Origin: JAXLVB01 sp044228045 | GTDB lineage: Bacteria; Bacteroidota; Bacteroidia; Cytophagales; Spirosomataceae | Assembly: GCA_044228045.1 (NCBI GenBank) | Contig: JBGAVQ010000014.1 | Span: 1-37,167 of the forward strand | Length of the DNA: 37,167 nucleotides | Direction of reading: 5' to 3' | In this document: in pieces, positions 1 to 8,690 of the stretch | How positions within the stretch are numbered: position 1 is the stretch's first letter | Layout: each line of letters starts with the position of its first letter | Made by a program: the position numbers and the translations under genes | The notes under the pieces: model-generated | What the model saw: only the letters and a program-made list of their open reading frames with translations | What the model was told of the DNA's origin: nothing | The model's database searches: none

Positions 1-138
1 GGTAGGTTTACCAATAAATTCTCCCACCCTTTTAGACAGATAGCTTTTCCTGATAGGCTCAACATTACTAACAACATTCATATTATGAATAAATAGCGCT
101 GTGGCTTACTAACCCAATAGCTTCTACAAATCTTTCTT

Positions 139-189
139 ATCGCACAAGCGACCCAATATATCAATATTCGGATGGGTCGCTTGTGCGAT
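139..189 (+). terminator. Strong hairpin, probable terminator of an upstream gene
   Basis: A perfect 17-bp inverted repeat (139-155 with 173-189) encloses a 17-nt loop and is followed by a T-rich stretch. It most likely ends a transcription unit lying to the left of the window. Bases 1-430 contain no convincing gene; besides this hairpin they hold only the promoter-like module at 308-393. Confidence 0.65.
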
Positions 190-307
190 TCTTTATATCT
201 GGCAACCAAAGCAAATGACTGGGGTTATAATCAGTGATTTTTAACGTATTTTACTTTTAGGCCAAGGATTTTTACAGGAAAGTCCATGAAATAATTTTAC
301 ATTTAGG

Positions 308-393
308 GGATTTTTTTGGACAAAAAGCAGGTGAGTGTAGGACGGTTACTAATAGTCATTTTTTGATATTTGAGCGATAGTACGCTTAAGTAG
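308..393 (+). promoter_or_regulatory. Promoter module A with tandem AGGANGGT-like operator
   Basis: A T7 tract and GGACAAAAAGCAGG lead into two direct half-sites, AGGTGAGT (329-336) and AGGACGGT (339-346), spaced 10 bp apart. After 22 nt comes TTTG (369-372), a match to the Bacteroidota -33 box, and 18 nt later TAGCTTAT (391-398), a partial match to the TAnnTTTG -7 box. The same arrangement with the same 22- and 18-nt spacings lies upstream of susC at 13657-13741. I infer an activator-dependent promoter for the catabolic operon that starts at 454. Confidence 0.6.
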
Positions 394-453
394 CTTATCT
401 GCTCAAAATAAAATCTTGATAATCAAGCAGTATGCCATTTGTTGAATAAAGTT

Positions 454-1626
454 ATGAAAAACCATGTAAGGATATTCTTGATGATACCTGTCTTGTTGTT
501 GAGTATGTCGTGCTTTGCCCAAACAGGAAGACAAGTAAGTTTTAGTAAGCAAACAATTACCAAACTATTCATTTCGGAAGGCGTGGCCGTTGGCGATATC
601 AATAAAGATGGCAAAAAGGACATCATGGCGGGCGCATTTTGGTTTGAAGCTCCCGACTGGCAACGCCACGAAATAGCCAAAGGAGATACGTTTACCGTCA
701 ATGGCGGGTATAGCAATTCGTTCTTGAATTTTAGTATGGATGTCAACCAAGACGGTTGGACAGACCTCATACGCATAGACATTCCTGGGGCAGCAGCAGT
801 ATGGCACGAAAACCCTAAGAACAAACCTGGCCACTGGAAAGAACACCTTATTCTGAAATCGTTTGGCAATGAGTCACCTTATTTTGGGGATTTTGATGGT
901 GACGGCCGTGCTGACTTGGTGGGCAACGACCCCGAAGCCAAGCAGATTGTTTGGCTGAAAAGTCCAAGCCAAAAAGGTGCAACCGACTGGGAACGCTTCG
1001 TAATAAGTGAAGGTAACATCCCCGGCACACACAAATACACGCATGGCTTGGGCGTAGAAGACATTAATGGCGATGGCAAACTCGACGTAATGATTAAAGA
1101 AGGCTGGTGGGAAGCCCCAATTGACCGTAAGCAGCCCAACTGGGCTTTTCATAAAGCTAATTGGGGAGAAGACTGCTCACAAATGTACCTCTTGGATGTA
1201 AATCAGGATGGATTAAAGGATGTACTCAGTGCATCGGCGCACACTTACGGTATTTGGTGGCACCAACAAGGCAAAGACGCACAAGGGACACCAACTTGGA
1301 CAAAGCATGAAATCACCAAAGCATTTTCGCAAACGCATGGGGTTGGTTTGACCGACATCAACGGCGATGGCCAACGAGACATCATAACAGGCAAAAGATA
1401 TTTTGCCCACAATGGCAAAGACCCTGGCGAGTTTGAACCCGCAGTGCTGTATTGGTTTGAGTTTAAACCCGGCGCAACGCCCACTTGGATTCCCCATCAA
1501 ATAGACAACAACTCAGGCGTGGGGCTACACATCGTAGTAGAAGACATGAATGGCGACCACTTGCCCGATATCGTATCTGCTAACAAGAAAGGCGTTCATT
1601 TATTTCTTCAACAAAAAAACAAATAA
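454..1626 (+). CDS. Secreted FG-GAP/VCBS repeat protein
   Basis: This is a 390-residue exported protein built almost wholly of FG-GAP/VCBS-type repeats. At least six or seven calcium-loop motifs of the form D-x-[ND]-x-D-G-x-x-D are visible (for example GDINKDGKKD, GDFDGDGRAD, EDINGDGKLD, TDINGDGQRD), as expected for a seven-bladed beta-propeller. A TTG at 439 is open in frame, but the ATG at 454 starts directly on a signal peptide (Lys-rich n-region, hydrophobic core, cleavage near SCFA-Q), so I prefer 454. It is the first gene after promoter module A and lies 31 nt before a DUF1080 gene. Such proteins often accompany DUF1080 and sugar-oxidation genes in Bacteroidota and Planctomycetota. The biochemical role is unknown; ligand binding or a structural role outside the cytoplasm is likely. 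Confidence 0.85.
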   Translation: MKNHVRIFLMIPVLLLSMSCFAQTGRQVSFSKQTITKLFISEGVAVGDINKDGKKDIMAGAFWFEAPDWQRHEIAKGDTFTVNGGYSNSFLNFSMDVNQDGWTDLIRIDIPGAAAVWHENPKNKPGHWKEHLILKSFGNESPYFGDFDGDGRADLVGNDPEAKQIVWLKSPSQKGATDWERFVISEGNIPGTHKYTHGLGVEDINGDGKLDVMIKEGWWEAPIDRKQPNWAFHKANWGEDCSQMYLLDVNQDGLKDVLSASAHTYGIWWHQQGKDAQGTPTWTKHEITKAFSQTHGVGLTDINGDGQRDIITGKRYFAHNGKDPGEFEPAVLYWFEFKPGATPTWIPHQIDNNSGVGLHIVVEDMNGDHLPDIVSANKKGVHLFLQQKNK

Positions 1627-1657
1627 GCTTCACCCAAATTGTAAATCTACATCATCC

Positions 1658-2431
1658 ATGATTACACAAAATAAAATAAAAATAGTGCCGCTTGGGCTTG
1701 CGTTAATTGCGCTGTTTTTGGGTTGTAAAGTAACCAGTACCAGTCAAAGCAGCGAAAAAGGCTTTGTTGAAATCTTTGATGGAAAAACCCTCAATAATTG
1801 GGAAGGCGACCCCACCTACTGGCGAGTAGAAAACGGCAATTTGGTAGGCGAAATCACCCCAAGCACCATCCTCAAAACCAACTCTTTTATTATTTGGAAA
1901 GGTGGGCAACCCGCTGATTTTGAGCTAAAAGGAGAGTTTAATATCACCGAGAAAGGAAACTCAGGCATCAATTACCGAAGTGAACGATTGACAGATATTC
2001 CGTTTGCACTTAGGGGCTACCAAGCTGATATTGACGGGGCTAACCGTTATACAGGGCAAAACTACGAAGAGCGTGGTCGAACCACCTTGGCCTACAGGGG
2101 GCAAATTACAAGCATTAACCCTCAAAGTGGCACATGGACTGCCGAAGACGTGCGCAAAAAAGTACAAAGGAATGCTTGGACAGAATTGAGCGTGACGGGG
2201 TCGCTGGGGCATATGGATTCTTTAAAAACTAAAATTAAAAGCCAAGACTGGAACACCTTTCATCTGGTGGTTAAAGGCAATCGTCTGCAACATTATATCA
2301 ATGGTATCTTGATGAGTGATGTAACTGATAATGATGCTGTTAACGGAAAACAAAAGGGTCTTTTGGGAGTACAAGTACACGTTGGACCACCTATGAAAGT
2401 ACAATATCGAAATCTGAGAATAAAACAGTAA
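1658..2431 (+). CDS. DUF1080 / 3-keto-disaccharide hydrolase-family lipoprotein
   Basis: The 257-residue product has a lipoprotein signal (hydrophobic stretch ending FLGC, lipid Cys23) and one DUF1080 (PF06439) jelly-roll domain from about residue 35 to the end. Family hallmarks are visible: an early IFDGKTLNNWEG, then WRVENGNLVGE, GNSGINYRSE, GYQADIDG, YEERGRTTLAY and a closing VQVHVGPPMKVQYRNLRIK. The frame stays open upstream to an ATG at 1550, but that would overlap the previous gene and put 36 residues before the signal peptide, so 1658 is chosen. Family members act on 3-keto-glycosides or occur next to Gfo/Idh dehydrogenases. Here it probably works in the periplasm or on the outer membrane. 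The substrate is not readable from sequence. Confidence 0.85.
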   Translation: MITQNKIKIVPLGLALIALFLGCKVTSTSQSSEKGFVEIFDGKTLNNWEGDPTYWRVENGNLVGEITPSTILKTNSFIIWKGGQPADFELKGEFNITEKGNSGINYRSERLTDIPFALRGYQADIDGANRYTGQNYEERGRTTLAYRGQITSINPQSGTWTAEDVRKKVQRNAWTELSVTGSLGHMDSLKTKIKSQDWNTFHLVVKGNRLQHYINGILMSDVTDNDAVNGKQKGLLGVQVHVGPPMKVQYRNLRIKQ

Positions 2432-2432
2432 A

Positions 2433-2510
2433 TACAACTTCTTTAAGTTTTGCTCACAGAATTCATTTCTGCACTTTTCAGTGATTTCTGTGAGAGAAAA
2501 TCAAGTTGTA
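2433..2510 (+). other. Two-part intergenic hairpin
   Basis: TACAACTT (2433-2440) pairs with AAGTTGTA (2503-2510), and inside it CTCACAGAA (2453-2461) pairs with TTCTGTGAG (2486-2494). There is no clear U-tail, so it is more likely an mRNA stability or attenuation element than an intrinsic terminator. It occupies most of the gap between the DUF1080 gene and the next epimerase gene. Confidence 0.5.
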
Positions 2511-2541
2511 GTAAGTAGCAGCAAAAATTCCAAAAACCACA

Positions 2542-3393
2542 ATGAACAAAATAGGATTCAACGTATTGGCTTGGTCGGCGGGAATGGCCGACGACCTGTT
2601 TCCGATACTGGATAGATTGAAACAAATAGGCTATGATGGGGTCGAATATTTTGTAGGCGCACCCGACGAAGCCGCCTACAAACGAGTTGGTCAGTATAGC
2701 CACAACATAGGTTTAGAAGTAACCACCGTTACCGTTGTAAGTCCCGATGCCAACCCCATCAGCGAATCGGCCACAATACGAGCCAAAGGTTTAGACCGCA
2801 TCAAATGGGCCATTGACCGTTCCCACGATCTGGGTTCTCACGTACTCTGTGGCCCATTCCATTCGGCTCATGCCCATTTTGCTGCACATCCAGCCCTCGA
2901 CGAAGAATATGCTTGGGGGGCAGAGGTACTCCACGCCGCTGGCGAGTACGCTGCACAAGCCAACATTGTGCTGGCGTTGGAAGCCCTCAACCGCTTTGAG
3001 TGTTATTTGTGCAATACCATGGCTCAACTGTCAAGATTAGTCAATGCTGCCAATCACCCCAATGTGCGAGCGATGTTTGACACCCACCACGCCAACATCG
3101 AAGAAAAAAAATACGGTCAGGCGCTTCAAACCATTGCTCCTGTGTTGAGCCACGTACACATCAGCGAAAACGACCGAGGCACCCCCGGCGACGGGCACGT
3201 ACCCTTTGAAGATGCCTTTGCAGGATTGGCCGTCATTGGTTACAAAGGCTGGCTCACGATTGAGGCTTTTTCCAGAAACGACCCCGATTTCGCCAATGCC
3301 ATCAACGTATGGCGTGAGTACAACGACCCGTGGCATATTGCAGAAAACGGACTGACTTTCATTAAACAAATGGGTTTAAAGCATGGGCTTTGA
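2542..3393 (+). CDS. D-tagatose/D-psicose 3-epimerase-family TIM-barrel isomerase
   Basis: The 283-residue protein is a cytoplasmic xylose-isomerase-like TIM barrel (AP_endonuc_2 superfamily) with no signal peptide. The expected metal ligands are E147 (ALEALN), D180 (MFDTHH), H206 (HVHISEN) and E241 (LTIEAFSR), with substrate-binding R212 (ENDRG). Recalled ligand numbers for the characterised Pseudomonas cichorii D-tagatose 3-epimerase (E152, D185, H211, R217, E246) are each exactly five higher, so the spacing is the same. Such enzymes epimerise free ketoses at C3 through an enediolate. The downstream gene starts 90 nt later. The substrate is not fixed by sequence; a ketose or keto-cyclitol made by the locus dehydrogenase is plausible. 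Hydroxypyruvate isomerase or IolI-like activity is the main alternative. Confidence 0.85.
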   Translation: MNKIGFNVLAWSAGMADDLFPILDRLKQIGYDGVEYFVGAPDEAAYKRVGQYSHNIGLEVTTVTVVSPDANPISESATIRAKGLDRIKWAIDRSHDLGSHVLCGPFHSAHAHFAAHPALDEEYAWGAEVLHAAGEYAAQANIVLALEALNRFECYLCNTMAQLSRLVNAANHPNVRAMFDTHHANIEEKKYGQALQTIAPVLSHVHISENDRGTPGDGHVPFEDAFAGLAVIGYKGWLTIEAFSRNDPDFANAINVWREYNDPWHIAENGLTFIKQMGLKHGL

Positions 3394-3483
3394 GTTCAAA
3401 AACAACACCATGAAACCTCGGCCTGTCCCCCGGCAGACCGAAGCAAATTATTTGCATTCTTATTATATTTTTCAATAAATAAC

Positions 3484-4311
3484 ATGACAGAAAAACTTCC
3501 ATTTCGCTTTGGTTCAGAGGTTTATACTTGGTTTATGAGTGGCAACGGCACAACGCATCAGGGTCGCTTAGGCCACATGATTGAGATTATTGCCCAAGCA
3601 GGTTTTACAGGAATTCAACCCATTTTTACATGGATGGGCGACTTGGTTGATGCCGACCGTTTGGCGGCTAAATTACAAGAACAAGGCATTGAACTGGCAG
3701 CCTTGGCACTGGCATTAGATTGGAATGGTATCGAAGAGTCTGAAAATGAACGCATTATAGCTGATAATGCTATCGGTTTACTTGAACACTTCCCGGGAGC
3801 AGTGCTTAATACCGTGCAAATACCTACGGGTCGTCATCAGTTAGAAGAACGCCGCCGCAGTTTGGTCAATATTGTGAATACAGTTTCTAAAAGAGCCAAC
3901 GACAAAGGCATTCCTTGCAGTTTTCATCCCAATTCTCCTCACACGTCTATCATCCGAACCGAAGAAGATTATCGGGTTGTTTTGGAGGCACTGGATACCA
4001 CAGTTACTGGTTGGACTCCTGATGTGGGTCATATCATCAATGGTGGAATGGACCCACTTGCCAAGATGAAAGAATACGCTTCGCTTATCAATCATGTGCA
4101 TTACAAAGACTGGAATGGCGAGCCCGAATTTGCCTTGATGGGCAAGGGAAAAGTGGACTTGCTATCCATTACCCAATGGCTCAAAGACATTAAATATAAC
4201 GGGTGGATTATTTGTGAAGATGAGGGAATGGAAGCCTTAGAAGACCCCGACTTTGTGACTTTGCACGACGGCCGCTGGATTATGAATGAATTGATTCCTG
4301 GACTAAAATAA
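3484..4311 (+). CDS. IolE-like sugar isomerase/dehydratase, TIM barrel
   Basis: The 275-residue cytoplasmic TIM-barrel protein is of the sugar phosphate isomerase/epimerase superfamily. It shows a CSFHPNSPHTSI segment (H148), then TPDVGHI (D180), NHVHYKDW (H206) and IICEDEG (E245). This order resembles the metal-binding set of inosose dehydratases (IolE) and related enzymes, where a HPH-x-GT-like stretch, DxGH and HVHxKD are typical. The next gene starts only 8 nt after its stop, so the two are probably co-translated. Neither a kinase nor IolC/IolD homologues occur nearby, so a standard myo-inositol pathway is not complete here. The likely role is dehydration or isomerisation of a keto-sugar or inosose. 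Confidence 0.78.
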   Translation: MTEKLPFRFGSEVYTWFMSGNGTTHQGRLGHMIEIIAQAGFTGIQPIFTWMGDLVDADRLAAKLQEQGIELAALALALDWNGIEESENERIIADNAIGLLEHFPGAVLNTVQIPTGRHQLEERRRSLVNIVNTVSKRANDKGIPCSFHPNSPHTSIIRTEEDYRVVLEALDTTVTGWTPDVGHIINGGMDPLAKMKEYASLINHVHYKDWNGEPEFALMGKGKVDLLSITQWLKDIKYNGWIICEDEGMEALEDPDFVTLHDGRWIMNELIPGLK

Positions 4312-4319
4312 GCACTGGT

Positions 4320-5129
4320 ATGCCCATCGTTCAAACAAACGGAATTAGTCTTTATTACGAAGAACGTGGTTCGGCTTCGGCAGAACCGCTCTTATTAATT
4401 ATGGGCATTACGGCTCCTGGTTCGGTTTGGGAGCCTCATGCTACCTATTGGCAAAATAATTTTAGGTGTATTATTGGCGATAATCGGGGCGTTGGCTTGT
4501 CCGACAAACCACTTGGTCCTTACACCACCGCCCAGATGGCTGATGATTATGCGGGGTTGCTCGATGCCCTCCAACTCGAAAAAGTACGGGTAGTTGGCTG
4601 CTCAATGGGCAGTACCATTGCTCAACAATTGGCCATTCGTCATCCCCAAAAAGTAAAATCCTTGGTGTTGATGTGTCCGTGGGCTCGTTGCGACAATGCA
4701 GCCAAAGCCATTTTTCAACACATCATGCACTGCAAAGCAAGGTTCAGACCCGAGGAGTTTAGTTTGTACATACAGTTATTGATTTACTCCAAGGCTTCTT
4801 GGGATAATGAAAAAGTAGTTGCTGAATTGGAAGAAGGCCGTAAAGAAGCTGCCATTGGGTCATTCCCACAACCGCTTCATGGTTTAGAAGGCCAAGCCGC
4901 AGCCTGTATCGCACATAATGCGCTGGCAGAACTGCCCTCCATCTATCAGCCTACCTTGGTGATTGGTGGTAAAGAAGACATTTTTACACCCGTATGGATG
5001 GCCGAAGAGGTAGCAGGTGCAATACCTAATGCCGAGCTTTATCTGTATGAAAAAGCTGGACATATTTTTCATTTTGAGCAGTTAGATGATTTTAATGAAA
5101 GGGTTCGCACTTGGTTGTTAGCGCACTGA
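4320..5129 (+). CDS. Alpha/beta hydrolase
   Basis: The 269-residue cytoplasmic protein has an alpha/beta-hydrolase fold with a full catalytic triad: nucleophile S95 in GCSMGS, acid D220 in GGKEDIFTP and base H248 in KAGHIFHF. The HG-like oxyanion segment is replaced by LIMGITAPGSVW, as in enol-lactonase and lactone or ester hydrolase branches (3-oxoadipate enol-lactonase type). It starts 8 nt after the IolE-like gene and is followed by a hairpin. In this pathway it could open a sugar lactone or cleave a C-C or ester bond after dehydration. The exact substrate is unknown. No signal peptide is visible. Confidence 0.82.
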   Translation: MPIVQTNGISLYYEERGSASAEPLLLIMGITAPGSVWEPHATYWQNNFRCIIGDNRGVGLSDKPLGPYTTAQMADDYAGLLDALQLEKVRVVGCSMGSTIAQQLAIRHPQKVKSLVLMCPWARCDNAAKAIFQHIMHCKARFRPEEFSLYIQLLIYSKASWDNEKVVAELEEGRKEAAIGSFPQPLHGLEGQAAACIAHNALAELPSIYQPTLVIGGKEDIFTPVWMAEEVAGAIPNAELYLYEKAGHIFHFEQLDDFNERVRTWLLAH

Positions 5130-5130
5130 T

Positions 5131-5199
5131 AAAAAGCGTAGGAGATGCTAAACCACGTCCGCCCCGATGACATATCTGGGCGAGCCTTCGACGCTTTTT
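5131..5199 (+). terminator. Probable intergenic terminator hairpin
   Basis: AAAAAGCGT (5131-5139) pairs with ACGCTTTTT (5191-5199), with a nested CGCCC/GGGCG pair (5160-5164 with 5178-5182). The A- and T-rich arms suit bidirectional-style termination. It lies right after the alpha/beta hydrolase stop and may split the locus into transcription segments. Confidence 0.5.
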
Positions 5200-5290
5200 A
5201 CAACATATTTTCTTTAATTAGTACACAGAAAAGCATTTTTTGACGACTTTTCATGCCCATTACCCTTAATTGTGATAAATAGAAAGCTAT

Positions 5291-6334
5291 ATGCTGCAAA
5301 CGCAAACTTGGACAGACAAAATATCGAATCCAGCCCAGCTTGGTGGCATCGAAACATCCATCTTAGATAATGGTAGCGGCAGGGGCTCTCGCATTGCTTG
5401 GATAAACACGGGTACGGGTTTGCGCTATAAAGTCTTCATTGACCGAGCCATGGATATTGCCGATGCCTTTTACAACCAACACAGTTTGGCTTGGCTTAGT
5501 CATGGTGGATTTACTGCACCCCAACCATTATCCGACAAAGGAATTGACTGGCTCAGAACCTTCGGCGGAGGACTACTAACCACCTGCGGGCTTTCGCATG
5601 TGGGTGGGCCTGAGAAAGATGAGTTTGGCGAAAGGGGTATTCACGGTCTCATTTCTAATATTGCGGCAGAAATAGAATCAATTATCCAACCTGACCCCAT
5701 GGCAGGCAAAATGGAGATGAGTATTACTGGTGTGATGAAAGAAACGAAGGTTTTTGGCCCAAGTTTAGAATTAAGAAGAACCATTTCGGGCAGACTGGGT
5801 GAAGCAACAATCCGAATTCATGACGAAGTAATCAACCGAGGCAATACACCCGCTCCACTGATGGTGTTGTATCATTTTAATTTTGGCTGGCCATTGGTGG
5901 ACGAAGGAACAGAAATACGCTGGGAAGGCGCTTGGCAACCTCGATTTGGAGCAGAAAATGCTAAAATTTTCAAAGAAGATAACGACTTCAAAAAATGTCC
6001 CGCACCGATAGACGACCACCTCGGCACTGGTGAAGAGGTAGCGTTTATTGATCCCACCGCCGACGCATCAGGTAAGTGTAGTTGCGGATTGCATAATGCA
6101 AAAATTGGGTTATCAGTAGAAATAGTATTTCAAAAAAGCCAATTGCCATGGCTAACCAACTGGCAGCATTGGGGCAAAGGCGAATACGTAACAGGCTTAG
6201 AACCAGGCACTAATCCGCCGATAGGGCAAGCACAAGCAAGGGCAAACAACGAACTCATTTTTTTAGCCCCTTACCAAAAAAGAACGTTTGATTTAGAAAT
6301 AAAAGTAACAGGTACAAACTCACAAAACCTCTAA
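5291..6334 (+). CDS. DUF4432 aldose 1-epimerase-like protein
   Basis: The 347-residue protein matches the DUF4432 branch of galactose-mutarotase-like beta-sandwich proteins. Features are an early RGSRIAWINTGTGLRYKVFIDRAMDI region, a long FGGGLLTTCGLSHVGGP segment, GERGIHGLISN, a central YHFNFGWPLVDEGTEI and a C-terminal EPGTNPPIGQA. The conserved His residues (GLSHVG, GIHG, YHFNFG) would line the sugar site, as in mutarotases. No signal peptide is seen, so it should act in the cytoplasm. It begins after a 160-nt gap with a terminator-like hairpin and is followed 9 nt later by the cupin gene. The likely role is anomer interconversion or binding of the imported sugar; reactions are not established for most of this family. 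Confidence 0.82.
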   Translation: MLQTQTWTDKISNPAQLGGIETSILDNGSGRGSRIAWINTGTGLRYKVFIDRAMDIADAFYNQHSLAWLSHGGFTAPQPLSDKGIDWLRTFGGGLLTTCGLSHVGGPEKDEFGERGIHGLISNIAAEIESIIQPDPMAGKMEMSITGVMKETKVFGPSLELRRTISGRLGEATIRIHDEVINRGNTPAPLMVLYHFNFGWPLVDEGTEIRWEGAWQPRFGAENAKIFKEDNDFKKCPAPIDDHLGTGEEVAFIDPTADASGKCSCGLHNAKIGLSVEIVFQKSQLPWLTNWQHWGKGEYVTGLEPGTNPPIGQAQARANNELIFLAPYQKRTFDLEIKVTGTNSQNL

Positions 6335-6343
6335 TATTACACA

Positions 6344-7558
6344 ATGGCAAACCTAAGTACAGCACAAAAAGCATTAGAACAAGGCAAAGGAATTTTACGA
6401 TTGGCTCCCACGTGGGTACCTCGTTCGTTTTGTGTACCCGGACGACGCATCAAACTTCACCCCGACGATTACTATGTGTTGGGCGGCGTGCGTGGCGGCA
6501 TTGACGAACGTTGGCTGTCTTCTACCACACCGGCCAAAAATGGCCCACTCACAGGTGAACACGAAGGACTAAGTAAGGTGGTTTATCAAGAAAATGGACA
6601 AACAGAGCAGATTTTATTGAAAGATGCCATTGACGAACTCAAAGGCGAAATCATTGGCGACCGTCTGTGGAATGAGCATAAAAGCTGGCCCATGTATTCA
6701 AAGTTTTTTGATAACATGGGGCCATTGCCGCACCACATTCACCACAACGACGAACACGCCGCTAAAATCGGGCAGTTGGGCAAACCCGAAGCCTATTATT
6801 TTCCACCGCAACTCAACAACCACGGCGGCGATTTTCCTTATACATTTTTTGGAATAGCACCCGGCACTACCAAAGAGCAAATCAAAGAGTGCTTGATGAA
6901 TTTCACAAAAGGCGACAACAAAATCACCATGTATTCGCAAGCCTTCCCGCTTATACCCGGCACGGGGTGGGACGTTCCACCTGGTATGCTTCACGCCCCA
7001 GGTAGCATGTGTACATACGAGCCTCAAAAAGCCTCAGATGTGTTTGCAATGTATCAATCGCTTGTAAATGAGGCTATTATTCCAGAAGAATTGCTCTGGA
7101 ACGGCACACCGCCCGACCAAATTGGTGATTATGACCAATTGATGGAAGTAATTGACTGGGAACTCAACACCAATCCTAATCTTTTGGAGACCCGGTTTAT
7201 GCGCCCCAAACCAGTTAGACCGATTGAAGAAATGGAAGCCGAAGGATATAGCGAAACATGGGTTTGTTATCGTTCGGAAGCATTCAGTGCCAAAGAATTA
7301 ACCGTTTTTCCGGGGCAGACTGTAACCATCAAAGACAGTGCGGCTTACGGCATTATTGTCATGCAAGGGCATGGCAAAATGGGTGTTTGGGACATCGAAA
7401 CCCCTGCCTTGATTCGCTACGGACAACTAACCAACGATGAGTTTTTTATTACCGAAAAAGCAGCGATAGAAGGTGTGAAAATCACAAATAACTCTTCAAC
7501 TGACCCGATTGTAATCTTGAAGCACTTTGGGCCGAATAATCCTGATTTAGTACTTTAA
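6344..7558 (+). CDS. Phosphomannose isomerase-like cupin protein
   Basis: This 404-residue double-cupin-type protein resembles class I mannose-6-phosphate isomerases. The first cupin carries a metal-binding set PHHIHHNDEHA (H131, H133, H138 area), GKPEAYYF (E149) and, after an insertion, PPGMLHAPG (H217). These correspond in order to the Zn ligands of PMI enzymes. A second beta-barrel follows (about 310-400, with FPGQTVTIKDSAAYGIIVMQGHGKMG split over strands). It is not a canonical ManA: the early segment and spacing differ, and no other mannose gene is nearby. It probably isomerises an unphosphorylated or modified sugar in the locus pathway, D-lyxose isomerase-like activity being one option. 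It is co-transcribed with the DUF4432 gene (9-nt gap). Confidence 0.75.
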   Translation: MANLSTAQKALEQGKGILRLAPTWVPRSFCVPGRRIKLHPDDYYVLGGVRGGIDERWLSSTTPAKNGPLTGEHEGLSKVVYQENGQTEQILLKDAIDELKGEIIGDRLWNEHKSWPMYSKFFDNMGPLPHHIHHNDEHAAKIGQLGKPEAYYFPPQLNNHGGDFPYTFFGIAPGTTKEQIKECLMNFTKGDNKITMYSQAFPLIPGTGWDVPPGMLHAPGSMCTYEPQKASDVFAMYQSLVNEAIIPEELLWNGTPPDQIGDYDQLMEVIDWELNTNPNLLETRFMRPKPVRPIEEMEAEGYSETWVCYRSEAFSAKELTVFPGQTVTIKDSAAYGIIVMQGHGKMGVWDIETPALIRYGQLTNDEFFITEKAAIEGVKITNNSSTDPIVILKHFGPNNPDLVL

Positions 7559-7584
7559 TCTTTTATTGTCGGATTGGAACAAGC

Positions 7585-7605
7585 CCATTGTCAGTGTCTT
7601 CACTG
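7585..7605. repeat. Copy 1 of a dispersed GTCAGTG hairpin repeat
   Basis: A 21-nt segment beginning CCATTGTCAGTGTC and ending CACTG recurs at 21461-21481 with two differences. In both copies CAGTG and CACTG can pair across a short loop. It lies in the 97-nt gap between the cupin gene and the third TIM-barrel gene. Confidence 0.45.
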
Positions 7606-7655
7606 AAAAGCCAACCGTAACTATTTAATCAAAAACCTTTAAATCATTATACATT

Positions 7656-8690
7656 ATGCCTGAAAATAATTATCCAAAACTCCACAACGCCACTTGGCCG
7701 GGCATTGTGGGTAAAGGGCCTGATTCCGAGCCACCTATTTCAATTGATACCATGCTCGAAATGACCGCCGCCGCCGAAGTGGACGGCATAAAATTCGATG
7801 GCGTGGATCTTGGTCTTTTTGACCCACACTACGATCTTGATACCTCTGATGATGCTATCAAGCGATTGGCCGATAAAGTAGCTGCCCATAACCTCGAAAT
7901 CGGTAGTTTGGTTGCGCCAATCTGGGGCGGGCCTGCAATGGGTAGCAAAGAAGAACGAGCGCAATTTGTAGAGATGGTTCGTAAGTCTTGCCACATTGGG
8001 CAAAAACTGCGTGAAATGGGCATTCGCCCTCATGGCATTGTCAGAATTGACTCGGCCAGTAGTCCGCACAATTGGGCTGCCGACCCCGTTGGAAATACAA
8101 AATTGATTGCTCAGACCTTTCGTGAAGCTTGTGACGTAGCAGCAGACTATGGTGAAAAACTCGCTGCTGAGGGCGAAATCTGTTGGGGCGGTATGCACAG
8201 TTGGCGCACCATGCTCGACACCTTAGAAGCTGTTGACCGCCCAAATATTGGTTTTCAGGCCGATATGTCACACACAACCCTGTATTTGTTGGGTTACAAT
8301 GCGCCTGAGCATCGTATTTTACCCGAAGATTTTCAGTGGGGCGACCGAGCTACGTTTCTGGAAGGATTAAAAAAACTAACGAATGCCCTTCGCCCTTGGA
8401 CATTAGATTTTCACGTAGCGCAAAACGACGGGACAGTTCACGGCACAGGTTCACACGACAAAACAGGCCGCCACTGCCAAGCCACCGATCCCAATGGCAA
8501 ATTAGACATTGTGCATGACGCTGGTTTGTGGCTTCGCAACGAAGATGGCTCACTTACCAAAGCCTTCAAACACATCTGTTGGGATGGCTGTATGTTTGCC
8601 AATGAGGTGATGATGCAACCCAAAACATGGAACGACATTTTGGCAGTAATGATAAAAGTCCGTCAGCAGCACGGTTGGTATGAAGCGTAA
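7656..8690 (+). CDS. Sugar isomerase/epimerase TIM-barrel protein (third of the locus)
   Basis: The 344-residue cytoplasmic TIM barrel belongs to the xylose isomerase-like superfamily but is longer than its two neighbours. Candidate metal ligands in the expected strand order are E174 (AEGEICWGGMHSW), D203 (FQADMSHT), H253 (LDFHVAQNDG) and E317 (FANEVMM). An insertion around 255-290, rich in His and Gly (GTVHGTGSHDKTGRH), probably shapes the active site. Proteins of this length are usually encoded next to Gfo/Idh/MocA oxidoreductases, as here. The stop codon TAA (8688-8690) is also the first triplet of a large palindrome. The reaction is unknown; isomerisation, dehydration or hydration of a keto-sugar is likely. 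Confidence 0.78.
   Translation: MPENNYPKLHNATWPGIVGKGPDSEPPISIDTMLEMTAAAEVDGIKFDGVDLGLFDPHYDLDTSDDAIKRLADKVAAHNLEIGSLVAPIWGGPAMGSKEERAQFVEMVRKSCHIGQKLREMGIRPHGIVRIDSASSPHNWAADPVGNTKLIAQTFREACDVAADYGEKLAAEGEICWGGMHSWRTMLDTLEAVDRPNIGFQADMSHTTLYLLGYNAPEHRILPEDFQWGDRATFLEGLKKLTNALRPWTLDFHVAQNDGTVHGTGSHDKTGRHCQATDPNGKLDIVHDAGLWLRNEDGSLTKAFKHICWDGCMFANEVMMQPKTWNDILAVMIKVRQQHGWYEA

Noticed and set aside
1550..1657. Upstream extension of the DUF1080 gene to an ATG at 1550
   Set aside because: It overlaps the FG-GAP gene by 77 nt and would place 36 unrelated residues before a clear lipoprotein signal.
3418..3444. Short GC-rich imperfect hairpin between the two epimerase-type genes
   Set aside because: Only two 3-bp pairs support it (CGG/CCG and CTG/CAG); too weak to call a terminator or a repeat copy.
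2542..8690. Assignment of the enzyme set to the standard myo-inositol (iol) pathway
   Set aside because: IolE- and IolI-like folds are present, but no IolC kinase, IolD hydrolase or IolB/IolJ homologue is seen, and the PMI-like, DUF4432 and DUF1080 proteins do not belong to it.
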